In this document: positions 35,135-43,688 of the stretch, in pieces
How positions within the stretch are numbered: the first letter of the stretch is position 1
Layout: the number at the start of each line of letters is the position of its first letter
Assembly (NCBI GenBank): GCA_964520985.1
Contig: CAZFPB010000001.1
Coordinates: forward strand, 1,240,001 to 1,304,000
Origin: CAYSGL01 sp964520985
GTDB taxonomy: Bacteria > Pseudomonadota > Alphaproteobacteria > Micavibrionales > Micavibrionaceae
Length of the DNA stretch: 64,000 bases
Direction: 5' to 3'
Made by a program: the position numbers and the translations under genes
The notes under the pieces: model-generated
Databases searched by the model: none
What the model saw: the letters and a program-made list of their open reading frames with translations, nothing else
Told to the model about the DNA's origin: nothing

Positions 35135-36196
35135 ATGGCACGGATCAAACAGGGCGCAGGGCTAGACAAGCTGACAGAGCTGGATGATTTCCTGATGATG
35201 CATATCCATCGGCAGGCCACGGGTAATACAGCCAGCCGCGTAACATGGGAATACCACAAGTACAAAGGCTTTGATTATGACACTTTCCAGCGCGATATAA
35301 CGGTCAGTTACTACGGCAAAGGCCTGAAATACGACAGTGCGGAAAACCCCGTCGCGGGCACAGTCACCAGCATGGTGATTAAAGACGCCAAGGGCAAAGT
35401 GTTCTTTGAAATGAGCGACCTCAGTGTGGCCTTCAAACACACCGCTCTCGGCCCGGACAGCAATAAGTTTTTAGAACAAGCCCTCAAAGGCAACGACCTG
35501 ATCACTGGCACCAACGGTTCCCAGATCATGAATGGCTGGGGCGGCAATGATGATTTGCGCGGCTACGGCGGCAATGACTTGGCCTTGGGAGGCGCTGGCA
35601 ATGACACCCTCTCCGGCGGCGATGGAAACGATACACTATTTGGCGATCTTAAAGGCACGCAAAATCTGTTCATTAAAAATGGCAATGACACGATCAATGC
35701 CGGTAATGGAAACGATACGGCCAATGGCGGCGGTGGTAATGATACGTTGAATGGTCAAAACGGAAATGACGCACTGAATGGCGAAGACGGCAGAGACACG
35801 CTCAACGGCGGCGCCGATAAAGACAAACTGACAGGCGGAGCTGGCGCAGATATCTTAACTGGCGGTACAGGCGCTGATCAATTTATCTTTCAGACACGCT
35901 TGGACTCGGACCCCCTGTCGAACGGTCGCCCCGATATGATTACAGATTTTAAAAGCCTAGAGGGTGACATATTAAATTTCGCCGCTGTAGACGCTAATAA
36001 CCAGAAGAGTGGCAATCAGGCCTTTACTTTCATTGGCACAGAGGAATTTAGCGGCAAGCCGGGCGAAATCCGCTATGAAAAAATCAAAGGCGACATCTAT
36101 GTCTATGCCAATCTCAATTCTGACCCGGAAGCAGAAATGGTAGTCCATCTGGATAACCTGACGCGCGCTCTCAAAGTGCAGGACTTCATTTTATAA
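35135..36196 (+). CDS. RTX-type calcium-binding repeat protein
   Basis: The 353-residue protein has no N-terminal signal peptide. Residues about 1-115 form a domain I do not recognise. Residues about 119-250 hold roughly a dozen GGxGNDxLx nonapeptides, which form calcium-filled beta rolls outside the cell. The C-terminal hundred residues (GGTGADQFIFQ, then DMITDFKSLEGDILNF) resemble the serralysin/M10 C-terminal region recognised by type I secretion systems. AAGGGG lies seven bases before the ATG and a terminator follows. No ABC exporter or membrane-fusion gene is in the window. No protease zinc motif (HExxH) is seen. Confidence 0.9.
   Translation: MARIKQGAGLDKLTELDDFLMMHIHRQATGNTASRVTWEYHKYKGFDYDTFQRDITVSYYGKGLKYDSAENPVAGTVTSMVIKDAKGKVFFEMSDLSVAFKHTALGPDSNKFLEQALKGNDLITGTNGSQIMNGWGGNDDLRGYGGNDLALGGAGNDTLSGGDGNDTLFGDLKGTQNLFIKNGNDTINAGNGNDTANGGGGNDTLNGQNGNDALNGEDGRDTLNGGADKDKLTGGAGADILTGGTGADQFIFQTRLDSDPLSNGRPDMITDFKSLEGDILNFAAVDANNQKSGNQAFTFIGTEEFSGKPGEIRYEKIKGDIYVYANLNSDPEAEMVVHLDNLTRALKVQDFIL
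35489..35884 (+). repeat. block of RTX nonapeptide-coding repeats
   Basis: Imperfect 27-base units encode GGxGND-type nonapeptides. They are interrupted once by the insert LKGTQNLFIKN at about residues 172-182. The Asn-Asp-Thr-Leu codon groups recur, so the block could recombine to change repeat number. Confidence 0.8.
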
Positions 36197-36211
36197 ATAG
36201 CATTCGCTTTT

Positions 36212-36241
36212 GAAAAACCCGCAGCTTTCGCGGGTTTTTTC
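36212..36241 (+). terminator. rho-independent terminator after the RTX gene
   Basis: AAAACCCGC pairs with GCGGGTTTT across AGCTTTC and ends in a run of six T residues, 16 bases after the stop codon. Confidence 0.85.
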
Positions 36242-36344
36242 TTGTCTGAAAGGTATGGGAATGGTTTCTTCCTTGAGAACTGATTTTTAGGCCATTTTGC
36301 ACAAAAACACTTCGTTTCGGCGGTTTGTCGCGCTATAAACGGGC

Positions 36345-36956
36345 ATGACCATTACCTTGCACAAAAACGACCTGCCGGCAGGTCTCGATTTCGGCTCCTC
36401 GATCGCGATTGACAGCGAAACTATGGGCCTCAACCCGAACCGCGACAGGCTTTGCCTCGTGCAGATATCGTCCGGTGACGGCACGGCGCATCTGGTGCAG
36501 TTTGATGGGAAGGATTATTCTGCTCCGAACCTCCGCAAGCTGCTCGGCGATGAATCGGTTGAGAAAATTTTCCACTTCGCGCGGTTCGATCTCGCGATTA
36601 TCCGCTCATATCTCGATACGACGTGCACGCCGGTTTACTGCACCAAGACCGCTTCGAAGCTGTGCCGCACGTTTACGGACAAACACAGCCTCAAAGAATT
36701 ATGCAAGGATCTGCTCGGCATCGAGCTGAGCAAGGCGCAGCAAACCAGCGACTGGGGCGCGGCAAAATTATCCGGCGAACAACAAGCGTACGCCGCCAGC
36801 GATGTGCTCTATCTGCATCAGCTCAAAGAAAAATTGGAAGACATTCTTAAACGCGAAGGCCGCTCGGAACTCTGCAAAGCCGTGTGCCATTTCCTGCCCG
36901 TGCGCGCTTACCTAGATCTGGAAGGATGGAGCGATGTCGATATCTTCGCTCATTAA
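36345..36956 (+). CDS. rnd: short RNase D-like 3'-5' exonuclease
   Basis: The 203-residue protein contains only the DEDDy exonuclease domain, without the HRDC domains of E. coli RNase D. Exo I is IAIDSETMGL (Asp23, Glu25), Exo II is in FHFARFDLAII, and Exo III is YAASDVLYLHQL with the Tyr and Asp. Such short forms are common in alphaproteobacteria and trim structured RNA 3' ends. Upstream there is only a weak GGGC before the ATG. It overlaps kdsD by 23 bases if the upstream kdsD start is used. Confidence 0.9.
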   Translation: MTITLHKNDLPAGLDFGSSIAIDSETMGLNPNRDRLCLVQISSGDGTAHLVQFDGKDYSAPNLRKLLGDESVEKIFHFARFDLAIIRSYLDTTCTPVYCTKTASKLCRTFTDKHSLKELCKDLLGIELSKAQQTSDWGAAKLSGEQQAYAASDVLYLHQLKEKLEDILKREGRSELCKAVCHFLPVRAYLDLEGWSDVDIFAH

Positions 36957-37956
36957 ACAGGCTCTCCCCATGACCAACACGCCAGACGATATTGCCGTTG
37001 CCCGCCGCGTCATCAAGACCGAACGCGAAGGCCTCGCCGCACTGGAAGACGCGATCAACGATCAATTCGCACGCGCGATCAGCACGATCGACGAGATGCG
37101 TAAAACGCGCGGCAACCGTTTGATCGTTGCCGGTATCGGCAAGAGCGGTCACGTCGCCAAAAAGATTGTCGCTACCCTTGCCTCAACCGGCACGCCTTCG
37201 CACTTCGTTCATCCAGGTGAAGCCAGTCATGGCGATCTTGGCATGGTAATGGAAGGTGATGTCGTTTTGATGCTCTCCAACTCCGGCGAAAATCCAGAGT
37301 TGTCCGATCTTATTCACTACACACGCCGCTTTGATATTCCGCTGATCGCGATGACCAGTAACAAGGATAGCGCGCTGGCCAAACACGCCGATATTTTATT
37401 GCTGTTGCCAAAAATGCCCGAAGCCTGCCCGAACGGCATGGCGCCGACGACCTCGACCACGATGATGCTGGCTCTGGGCGATGCCCTCGCCGTTGCGCTG
37501 CTGGAGCGCATCGGCCTGACACGCGAGCAGTTCGGGGTATTCCATCCGGGCGGCAAGCTCGGCCAGAAGCTGATTACGGTCGGCGAGATCATGCATAAGG
37601 GTGATAGTCTGCCCGTCATCAACGACCGCGCGACAATGGATCAGGCAATTCTTGCGTTGAGCGAAAAGAATCTGGGCTGCGTTCTGGTTATCGACCCTTC
37701 GGGCAATCTGCAAGGGATCGTCACGGACGGTGACCTGAAACGCCACATGGCGCCCGACCTCTTACAAAAATCCGTAACCGACATTATGAGTCAGAGCCCG
37801 CGCACTATTTCCGAAGACGCGCTGGCTGTCGAAGCACTGCACGTCATGACCAAGACACCGGGCCAGTATCTGACCAGCCTGATCGCCGTCGATGCGCAGA
37901 GTAAAATGGTCGGGTTGATCCGCCTGCAAGACTGCCTTCAACGCGGCATTGCGTAA
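36934..37956 (+). CDS. kdsD: arabinose-5-phosphate isomerase (KdsD/KpsF)
   Basis: The enzyme interconverts ribulose-5-phosphate and arabinose-5-phosphate, the first step towards Kdo for LPS. The 340-residue protein has an N-terminal SIS domain (LIVAGIGKSGHVAKKIVATLASTG, then LMLSNSGENPEL) and two C-terminal CBS repeats (GEIMHKGDSLPVI and VTDIMSQSPRTIS). ATG 36934 has AAGGA seven bases upstream and overlaps rnd; ATG 36970 is an alternative without a ribosome-binding site. It heads the conserved kdsD-lptC-lptA-lptB-rpoN block. Confidence 0.93.
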   Translation: MSISSLIKQALPMTNTPDDIAVARRVIKTEREGLAALEDAINDQFARAISTIDEMRKTRGNRLIVAGIGKSGHVAKKIVATLASTGTPSHFVHPGEASHGDLGMVMEGDVVLMLSNSGENPELSDLIHYTRRFDIPLIAMTSNKDSALAKHADILLLLPKMPEACPNGMAPTTSTTMMLALGDALAVALLERIGLTREQFGVFHPGGKLGQKLITVGEIMHKGDSLPVINDRATMDQAILALSEKNLGCVLVIDPSGNLQGIVTDGDLKRHMAPDLLQKSVTDIMSQSPRTISEDALAVEALHVMTKTPGQYLTSLIAVDAQSKMVGLIRLQDCLQRGIA

Positions 37957-37962
37957 CTGCGC

Positions 37963-38634
37963 ATGAGCGATAACGATCACGGCAAACTGGATTGGGTCAC
38001 AAGCGGGGAGCGCCGCACCGCCAGCGCCGGATACACCAAATTCGTGCGCGCCATGCGCTTTGTCCTGCCGCTTGCCGCCATCGCCCTGACGGCTGTCATT
38101 GTTCTATGGGATGAAATGGACGCGCGCGTGAGCAAAGCCGAGCAGGAAAAATTCCTGCCCGAAGTCGAACAGGCGCGCGGCGAATTGCTTAAGCCCCAAT
38201 TCGATTCCACCGATTCCGAAGGCCGTCCCTACACGGTGACCGCCGAGCGCGCGACACAGGATGAAAACAATCCCAAAATCATGACCATGCAAAGCCCGGA
38301 CGCGCTCATCCATTTAAGTGAAAGCGAAACCATGTCGGGTAAATCGCAAAACGGTGTCTATGAACAAGAAGCGGGAAAACTATTACTGAACGGCGCGGTC
38401 AATCTCGATCATAGCAGCGGTTACATCCTGCAAAGCGAAGAGTTGCGTGTCGACCTCAAAACCGGACAGGCTTTTTCCGATCTGCCGGTGCATGTCGAAG
38501 GCAAGATGGGCACGATCGATGCCAGCGGGCTGGAAGCCGACAACAATAACGGGCTGGTGATTTTTAAAGGTCCGGCCAAACTGATACTGGTTGATGCGGG
38601 CAAAGGACTGACGCCCGGGGGAGCGACGCCATGA
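37963..38634 (+). CDS. lptC: LPS export protein LptC
   Basis: The 223-residue bitopic protein has a cytoplasmic N-terminus, one membrane helix (about residues 30-47, MRFVLPLAAIALTAVIVLW) and a periplasmic beta-jellyroll domain. LptC links the LptBFG transporter to the LptA bridge that carries LPS to the outer membrane. Typical strands are visible, such as YTVTAERATQDENNPKIMTM and NGVYEQEAGKLLLNG. It begins seven bases after kdsD and its TGA overlaps the lptA ATG. Confidence 0.9.
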   Translation: MSDNDHGKLDWVTSGERRTASAGYTKFVRAMRFVLPLAAIALTAVIVLWDEMDARVSKAEQEKFLPEVEQARGELLKPQFDSTDSEGRPYTVTAERATQDENNPKIMTMQSPDALIHLSESETMSGKSQNGVYEQEAGKLLLNGAVNLDHSSGYILQSEELRVDLKTGQAFSDLPVHVEGKMGTIDASGLEADNNNGLVIFKGPAKLILVDAGKGLTPGGATP

Positions 38635-39443
38635 AATATCTTTTAACGCTTTTATTGATGATGCCTATTGCGGCACACGCGCAAAATTCGGGTGGAGAGC
38701 CGGTGGAAATTACCGCGAAGCGCACGCTCGAATGGCATCGCCCGGATAAACAATTCGTGGCCGTGGGCGATGTCATTGCCAAACAGGGCACCGCTACCGT
38801 TTATGCTGACACGCTGACCGCTGATTACCGAGAAAGCAAGGGATCGTCGATGGATGTCTACAAACTGACCGCCAAAGGCAATGTGCGCCTGGAGAATAAT
38901 GATGGCTCGACCGGTTACGGCGATGAGGCCGTCTACACGGTCGATGACGGCAAGGCCGTGCTGACTGGCGGCAATCTGAAAATTGTGTCCCCTGAGCGCA
39001 CCATCACCGCGACCGAGCGCATGGAATATTTAACACAGGCCGGTGAAGCCAGCGCCTTTGGCAATGCGAAGATGGTTCAGGGCGATGACACCATCACCGC
39101 CAACACCCTCAAAGCTTTTTTTGCGCAAGGCACAGGCGGGCAGCGTGCACTCAACCGCGCCGAAGCCATCGGCAAAGTCGTCATCACCACGCCGCAGGAA
39201 AAACTGACTGGCGACAAAGGGGTTTATACCGCGTCGAACAACACGGCCGAAATCACCGGCAAGGTGCGCATCACGCGCGAGAAGAATGTTCTGGAAGGCG
39301 CCCGCGCCACAGTCAATCTGGCGAACAATGTCAGCACACTCTATGGCGGCACATCCTCACCGACGGGTGATGCGCGTGTGCGCGGTGTGTTCTATCCGGC
39401 AAAGAAAAAGGAAGCGGTGCCAGCCGATCAATCAGCCCAGTGA
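38631..39443 (+). CDS. lptA: LPS transport periplasmic protein LptA
   Basis: The 270-residue precursor has a signal peptide ending near AHAQ and repeats of the OstA/LptA jellyroll (EWHRPDKQFVAVGDVIAKQG, NVRLENNDGSTGYGDEAVY, VVITTPQEKLTGDKGVY, EITGKVRITREKNVLEGARA). It forms the periplasmic bridge for LPS together with LptC and LptD. It is longer than E. coli LptA (185) but normal for alphaproteobacteria. The end overlaps a small gene on the opposite strand by 16 bases, and lptB follows after about 290 bases. Confidence 0.92.
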   Translation: MKYLLTLLLMMPIAAHAQNSGGEPVEITAKRTLEWHRPDKQFVAVGDVIAKQGTATVYADTLTADYRESKGSSMDVYKLTAKGNVRLENNDGSTGYGDEAVYTVDDGKAVLTGGNLKIVSPERTITATERMEYLTQAGEASAFGNAKMVQGDDTITANTLKAFFAQGTGGQRALNRAEAIGKVVITTPQEKLTGDKGVYTASNNTAEITGKVRITREKNVLEGARATVNLANNVSTLYGGTSSPTGDARVRGVFYPAKKKEAVPADQSAQ

Positions 39444-39637
39444 AAAGCGGGCAGCATCTCGCAGCCCGATCCGAGGCACAGATACTCAACCGATCCATCG
39501 GCATTTAACTCACTGCCGACCACCATCGCAGGCGCCTCGTAAAACGCCATGCTGATCGACAGCATCATCAGGCTAAGCAGCCCGAGACTGAAATGCGCGG
39601 CCTTGGCATAGGTGCGGTTATGATAATGTTTTCTCAT
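39428..39637 (-). CDS. small hydrophobic protein between lptA and lptB
   Basis: A 69-residue frame is read against the lpt genes. It begins MRKHYHNRTYAKAAHF, has one hydrophobic helix (about residues 17-37) and ends with a segment containing two cysteines (CLGSGCEM). AGGA lies eight bases before the ATG at 39637; starts at 39643 and 39661 are less well placed. I do not recognise it. The gap it fills is otherwise empty, which favours a real gene, but conservation evidence is needed. Confidence 0.45.
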   Translation of the reverse strand: MRKHYHNRTYAKAAHFSLGLLSLMMLSISMAFYEAPAMVVGSELNADGSVEYLCLGSGCEMLPAFHWAD

Positions 39638-39733
39638 ATCCATGGTCCTGATTTTGGCCAAAAAGCCCTAATATTCCCTTAAAGAGACCCTATTATATTG
39701 TAATTTTCGGGCGGTCATGCCAGATAAAGAGAT

Positions 39734-40510
39734 ATGAGTGAAGCCGATCGTATGAATCAGCCCAATTATTCCAGACCCCGCGAAGTGCCCAAAGGCCTCG
39801 TCGCGATGCATCTATCCAAGAGCTATAAAAAGCGTCCGGTGCTGCATGACGTCTCCTTGCGCGTCAATCGTGGCGAAGCCGTCGCCCTGCTCGGCCCGAA
39901 CGGCGCCGGGAAAACCACCAGCTTTTATATCATGACCGGCCTCATCCCGGCGAACGCGGGCCAGATCCTGCTCGATGGCCATGACATCACCAATCTGCCC
40001 ATGTACCGTCGCGCGCGATCCGGCATCGGCTACCTGCCGCAGGAAAGCTCAATCTTCCGCGGCCTCTCGGTCGAAGACAATCTGCGCGCCGTGTTGCAAG
40101 CGCAGCCTTTCTCGCAAAGCGAGCAGGAGCAATTGCTCGAAGAATTATTGACCGAATTCCACATCGCCCATTTACGCAGAACCCCTGCCCCGGCTTTATC
40201 AGGCGGGGAGCGCCGCCGCGTCGAGATCGCCCGCGCGCTGGCCAGCCGCCCGCACTTCATGCTGCTCGATGAACCGCTGGCCGGGATCGACCCGATCGCC
40301 GTCAACGACATCCGCAACCTGATCACCCACCTGAAAAAACGCGGGCTTGGCGTGCTGATTACCGACCACAACGTCCGCGACTGTCTGGAAATCGTCGATC
40401 GCGCCTACATCCTGCATGACGGGCGCGTGTTGATGGAAGGCACGCCTGATGAAATCGTCGCCAACGAAGACGTCCGCCGCGTCTATCTCGGCGAAGGCTT
40501 TTCGCGCTAG
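39734..40510 (+). CDS. lptB: LPS export ABC transporter ATPase LptB
   Basis: The 258-residue ATPase powers LPS extraction from the inner membrane with LptFG. Walker A is GPNGAGKTTSF, the signature is LSGGERRRVEIARAL, and Walker B is MLLDEPLAGIDPI, with the switch His in ITDHNVRD. The family-typical N-terminus would start near LVAMHLSKSYKKRPV, so the true start may be this ATG or the one at 39752. rpoN follows after 32 bases, the common alphaproteobacterial order. Confidence 0.96.
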   Translation: MSEADRMNQPNYSRPREVPKGLVAMHLSKSYKKRPVLHDVSLRVNRGEAVALLGPNGAGKTTSFYIMTGLIPANAGQILLDGHDITNLPMYRRARSGIGYLPQESSIFRGLSVEDNLRAVLQAQPFSQSEQEQLLEELLTEFHIAHLRRTPAPALSGGERRRVEIARALASRPHFMLLDEPLAGIDPIAVNDIRNLITHLKKRGLGVLITDHNVRDCLEIVDRAYILHDGRVLMEGTPDEIVANEDVRRVYLGEGFSR

Positions 40511-40542
40511 AGGCTTTGGCCCGGGCGTGGTAAAATAAGCCC

Positions 40543-41976
40543 ATGAGTCAGATTTCCCAGCGCCTTGATCTGCGCCAGTCCCAAAACCTTGTGATGACCC
40601 CGCAATTGCAGCAGGCCATCAAGCTGTTGCAACTGAACAATCAGGAACTGACCGAATTCGTCGAAGAAGAGCTGGCCAATAATCCGCTGCTTGAAAAAGT
40701 AGAGAGCGAGCGCGATCAGGATCAGCAAGAACAGGCACAGCGGGAAGAAAAGGACGATGTCGATTCCGCTTTTGAAACAGAAGGCGATTTCGATGCCGGT
40801 TCGAGCATGGCATCTGTCGGGGCCGGCGGAAATTCTTCTTTTGATACGCTGGATAGCGCATTTGAAAATTCGATGGTCAAGGATGCGACCTTGCGCGAGC
40901 ACCTGCTCGACCAGTTAACCGTTTCTTTCGATGAACCGCGCGATCTGATGATCGGCGCACTGTTGATCGACTCCCTCGATCCTGCTGGTTATTTGCGACA
41001 CAGCGTCACGGAACTATCGGAGCGTCTGGCGTGTCCGGTCGAGCGTATTGGTGAATTGCTGGATATTATGAAAGGGTTTGATCCTACCGGCGTTTTCGCG
41101 CGAGATTTACAGGAATGCCTCGCCCTTCAGCTGGACGAACAAGGCAAGCTCGATCAGCCGATGAAAACATTGCTGACGAATTTATCGATGCTGGCTGATC
41201 ACGATCTAAAAGGTCTCGCCAAAAAATGTGATGTGAACGAGACGTATCTTGCGGACATGGTGGCCGATATCCGCGCGCTCAATCCCAAGCCTGCCGCAAA
41301 TTTTGATGTATCGATTACCCAGACCGCCATTCCCGATGTTTTGATGAAAAAAATGCCCAAAAACCTGGGCGGTGGATGGAAGGTCGAACTCAACACCGAC
41401 ACGCTCCCGCGCGTACTGGTGAACAATGAATATTACACGCAAGTGGCCGGGTCTTCCAAAGACAAGAAGGACCGCGACTATATTACAACGCAGCTTTCCA
41501 ACGCGAACTGGCTGGTAAAGGCTCTCGATTCCCGTGCGCAGACGATTTTGAAAGTTGCGGCGGAACTGGTCGATCAGCAGGAAGATTTCTTCACCTTCGG
41601 TATTGAGTTTTTAAAACCGCTGACGCTGAAAGATATCTCGACCGTCATCGACATGCATGAAAGCACGGTCAGCCGCGTGACCACCAACAAATATATCGGT
41701 ACGCCGCGCGGTATTTTCGAGCTGAAATATTTTTTCTCGACCGCGCTGATTTCCGAAGACGGTACCGCGCATTCTTCGGAAAGCATCAAGGCCCGCGTTA
41801 AAACGCTCACCGACGAAGAGCAACCTGATGATATTTTATCGGATGATACGATCGTCGATCTTTTGAAAAAAGAAGGCATCGATATCGCCCGCCGCACCGT
41901 TGCCAAATACCGCGATATGCTGCACATCCCCTCGAGCGTCCAGCGCCGCAAGCAAAAGCGCAATCAGACGCGGTAA
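40543..41976 (+). CDS. rpoN: RNA polymerase sigma-54 factor
   Basis: The 477-residue protein has the activator-interacting N-terminal region (LRQSQNLVMTPQLQQAIKLL), an acidic linker, the core-binding domain (about 110-290) and the DNA-binding end with the RpoN box ARRTVAKYR near the C-terminus. It directs transcription at -24/-12 promoters and needs AAA+ activators. Its stop region overlaps murI on the other strand by 13 bases. hpf and a ptsN-like gene lie beyond murI, so the usual rpoN-hpf-ptsN order is interrupted by murI on the opposite strand. Confidence 0.97.
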   Translation: MSQISQRLDLRQSQNLVMTPQLQQAIKLLQLNNQELTEFVEEELANNPLLEKVESERDQDQQEQAQREEKDDVDSAFETEGDFDAGSSMASVGAGGNSSFDTLDSAFENSMVKDATLREHLLDQLTVSFDEPRDLMIGALLIDSLDPAGYLRHSVTELSERLACPVERIGELLDIMKGFDPTGVFARDLQECLALQLDEQGKLDQPMKTLLTNLSMLADHDLKGLAKKCDVNETYLADMVADIRALNPKPAANFDVSITQTAIPDVLMKKMPKNLGGGWKVELNTDTLPRVLVNNEYYTQVAGSSKDKKDRDYITTQLSNANWLVKALDSRAQTILKVAAELVDQQEDFFTFGIEFLKPLTLKDISTVIDMHESTVSRVTTNKYIGTPRGIFELKYFFSTALISEDGTAHSSESIKARVKTLTDEEQPDDILSDDTIVDLLKKEGIDIARRTVAKYRDMLHIPSSVQRRKQKRNQTR

Positions 41977-42776
41977 ACCGCTTTCGATACCGGGATATCA
42001 TTCCCTACCAGCGCGCGGATATTGGCTTCAAAACTCTCGTTTAAATCGGTTGCCTGAATGACAAACGTGCCGCCGCGAGACAAGGCTTGTTCTTTATCCG
42101 GATGGCGGGCCAGATAGTCTTTGGTTTTGGCGGGAATAAGGTCGTCCTGAGAGAGAATATCGACGGCGCTCAACGCGCGTATGCGGTCTTTCAAGCTCAC
42201 ATAATGGGTGCAACCTAATATTAAACAATCGATGTTACGCTCGAAGAGTGGTTGCAGATAATCGGCAATTACCTGATCCAGATATTTCTCGCCGCCGAGC
42301 TCGATCAGTGGCACGAGAAGCGGCGTCGCCTTGCTGTGCAGCTGTACGGCGGGATTAATTTTCTTGAGCTCAACTTCATAAATATTGGAATGCGCGGTGC
42401 GCTCAGTGGCGATCAAGCCGATATTGGTGTGGCCGGTATCGGTGGCCGCTTCCAGTGTCGGGACGACGACACCCAGAATGCGGCGATCGGGATATTCACG
42501 CGCCAAGAAACCCTGCTGCAATTTACGCAAGCATGCGGCGCTCGCCGTGTTACACGCCATTAAAACAATGTGGCAACCCTGATCAAACAGATGCCTCATG
42601 GCCGCTTCGCACAGATCGTGAATGTTATCGTCCGAGCGACGTCCATAAGGTAAATTTAATGTATCGCCGAGATAGACATAGTCGTAGTCCGGCAGCGCAT
42701 CACGCACGGCTTTGGCGATATACAGGCCGCCCAGTCCTGAATCAAAAATCCCAATTTTTTGGCCTGAATCTGGCAC
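41964..42776 (-). CDS. murI: glutamate racemase
   Basis: MurI makes D-glutamate for peptidoglycan. The 270-residue protein has GIFDSGLGGLYIAKA at the N-terminus, the two catalytic cysteines in LMACNTASAACL and LILGCTHYVSL, and the usual length. No ATG is available near the N-terminus. GTG 42776 has AAGGGA at good distance and is preferred over GTG 42794. It is inserted between rpoN and hpf on the minus strand, divergent from hpf. Confidence 0.93.
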   Translation of the reverse strand: MPDSGQKIGIFDSGLGGLYIAKAVRDALPDYDYVYLGDTLNLPYGRRSDDNIHDLCEAAMRHLFDQGCHIVLMACNTASAACLRKLQQGFLAREYPDRRILGVVVPTLEAATDTGHTNIGLIATERTAHSNIYEVELKKINPAVQLHSKATPLLVPLIELGGEKYLDQVIADYLQPLFERNIDCLILGCTHYVSLKDRIRALSAVDILSQDDLIPAKTKDYLARHPDKEQALSRGGTFVIQATDLNESFEANIRALVGNDIPVSKAVYRV

Positions 42777-42808
42777 GCTTTCCCTTCCCTTCACTCTCTT
42801 AAAAGGTA

Positions 42809-42814
42809 TATAAT
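42809..42814 (+). promoter_or_regulatory. possible -10 element upstream of hpf
   Basis: A perfect TATAAT lies in the murI-hpf divergent gap, 115 bases before the hpf start. No good -35 hexamer is seen at 17 bases, so this is a weak call. Confidence 0.25.
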
Positions 42815-42928
42815 AGTATTATGCCCTATCAAACAGGCGTTTCAATCGGCCCCGCCGGTTTTTCCCGCTCGGATAAAACCCGGTCAGCCATTTTTATACT
42901 CTCCCTAACAAGAAAAAGGTGAACAGCC

Positions 42929-43510
42929 ATGAATTTATCCGTACACGGCAAACAAATGGATCTGGGCCAGGCCCTGCATACGCATGTCGAAGAAAAGCTC
43001 GGCGATATTAACAGCAAATATTTCAACCGCGCTATCGATGCGACGGTTACGTTTGCGCCCGAGGGTCATGGTTTCGTTAAAACCCATATTTCCATCCGCA
43101 TCGGTAAAGACATTATGGTGATGTCTGACAGTCAGGGAAATGACGCGTACCTTGCATTCGATTCCGCCGCCGATAAGGTGGCCAAGCAATTGCGCCGCTA
43201 CAAACGCCGCTTGCGCGACCACCACGAGCGCACGGATTTATCACCGGGTGCCAGCACCAAAGCGCGCGACTACACGATCGAGTCGAATGATGTCGCCAAT
43301 GATGATGACGAACCGGTAACAGGGACAGATCCGGCCGTGATTGCGGAAATGGACACCCATATCCAAACGATGAGTGTATCCGAAGCCGTGATGCGCCTCG
43401 ACCTTTCCAGCCAGAATGCGCTGATGTTCCGCAATGCAAAAAATGACGGTATCAACATGGTGTACCGCCGTGCCGATGGCCACATTGGCTGGGTAGACCC
43501 ACAGGAATAA
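42929..43510 (+). CDS. hpf: long-form ribosome hibernation promoting factor
   Basis: The 193-residue protein has the HPF/RaiA N-terminal domain (MNLSVHGKQMDLGQALHTHV to about residue 100), a variable linker and the C-terminal dimerisation domain (MSVSEAVMRLDLSSQNALMF, then VYRRADGHIGWVDPQ). Long HPF joins 70S ribosomes into inactive 100S dimers in stationary phase. AAAGGTGA lies six bases before the ATG. A terminator follows, so the ptsN-like gene is probably transcribed separately. Confidence 0.95.
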   Translation: MNLSVHGKQMDLGQALHTHVEEKLGDINSKYFNRAIDATVTFAPEGHGFVKTHISIRIGKDIMVMSDSQGNDAYLAFDSAADKVAKQLRRYKRRLRDHHERTDLSPGASTKARDYTIESNDVANDDDEPVTGTDPAVIAEMDTHIQTMSVSEAVMRLDLSSQNALMFRNAKNDGINMVYRRADGHIGWVDPQE

Positions 43511-43562
43511 CCAGGCCTTTGGGATTTTTCCCAAGGGACGTTTATGAAATTTTAGACCGATC

Positions 43563-43592
43563 AAACCGCCCTTATAATCGGGCGGTTTTTTC
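43563..43592 (+). terminator. rho-independent terminator after hpf
   Basis: AAACCGCCC pairs with GGGCGGTTT across TTATAATC, followed by TTTTTC. Confidence 0.85.
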
Positions 43593-43688
43593 ATGGAAAA
43601 AGAAATATTTTTACCTTCCTTTTAAGAAGCGGTGTGCCTATATAGGGACAGAGTTTGAACAGGAACTTGTGTTTGGGGACACGTCGTC

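Noticed and set aside
35489..35884. Regular repeats that could suggest a CRISPR or tandem DNA array
   Set aside because: The repeats are imperfect 27-base units without spacers, inside a coding frame, and encode RTX nonapeptides.
34759..36340. Integrated element at the tRNA-Leu gene
   Set aside because: No integrase, no direct repeat of the tRNA end and no clear composition shift were seen.
42821..42922. 33-residue frame starting MPYQTGVSIGPAG upstream of hpf
   Set aside because: There is no Shine-Dalgarno sequence at a suitable distance and no leader-peptide logic (no codon run or attenuator hairpin).
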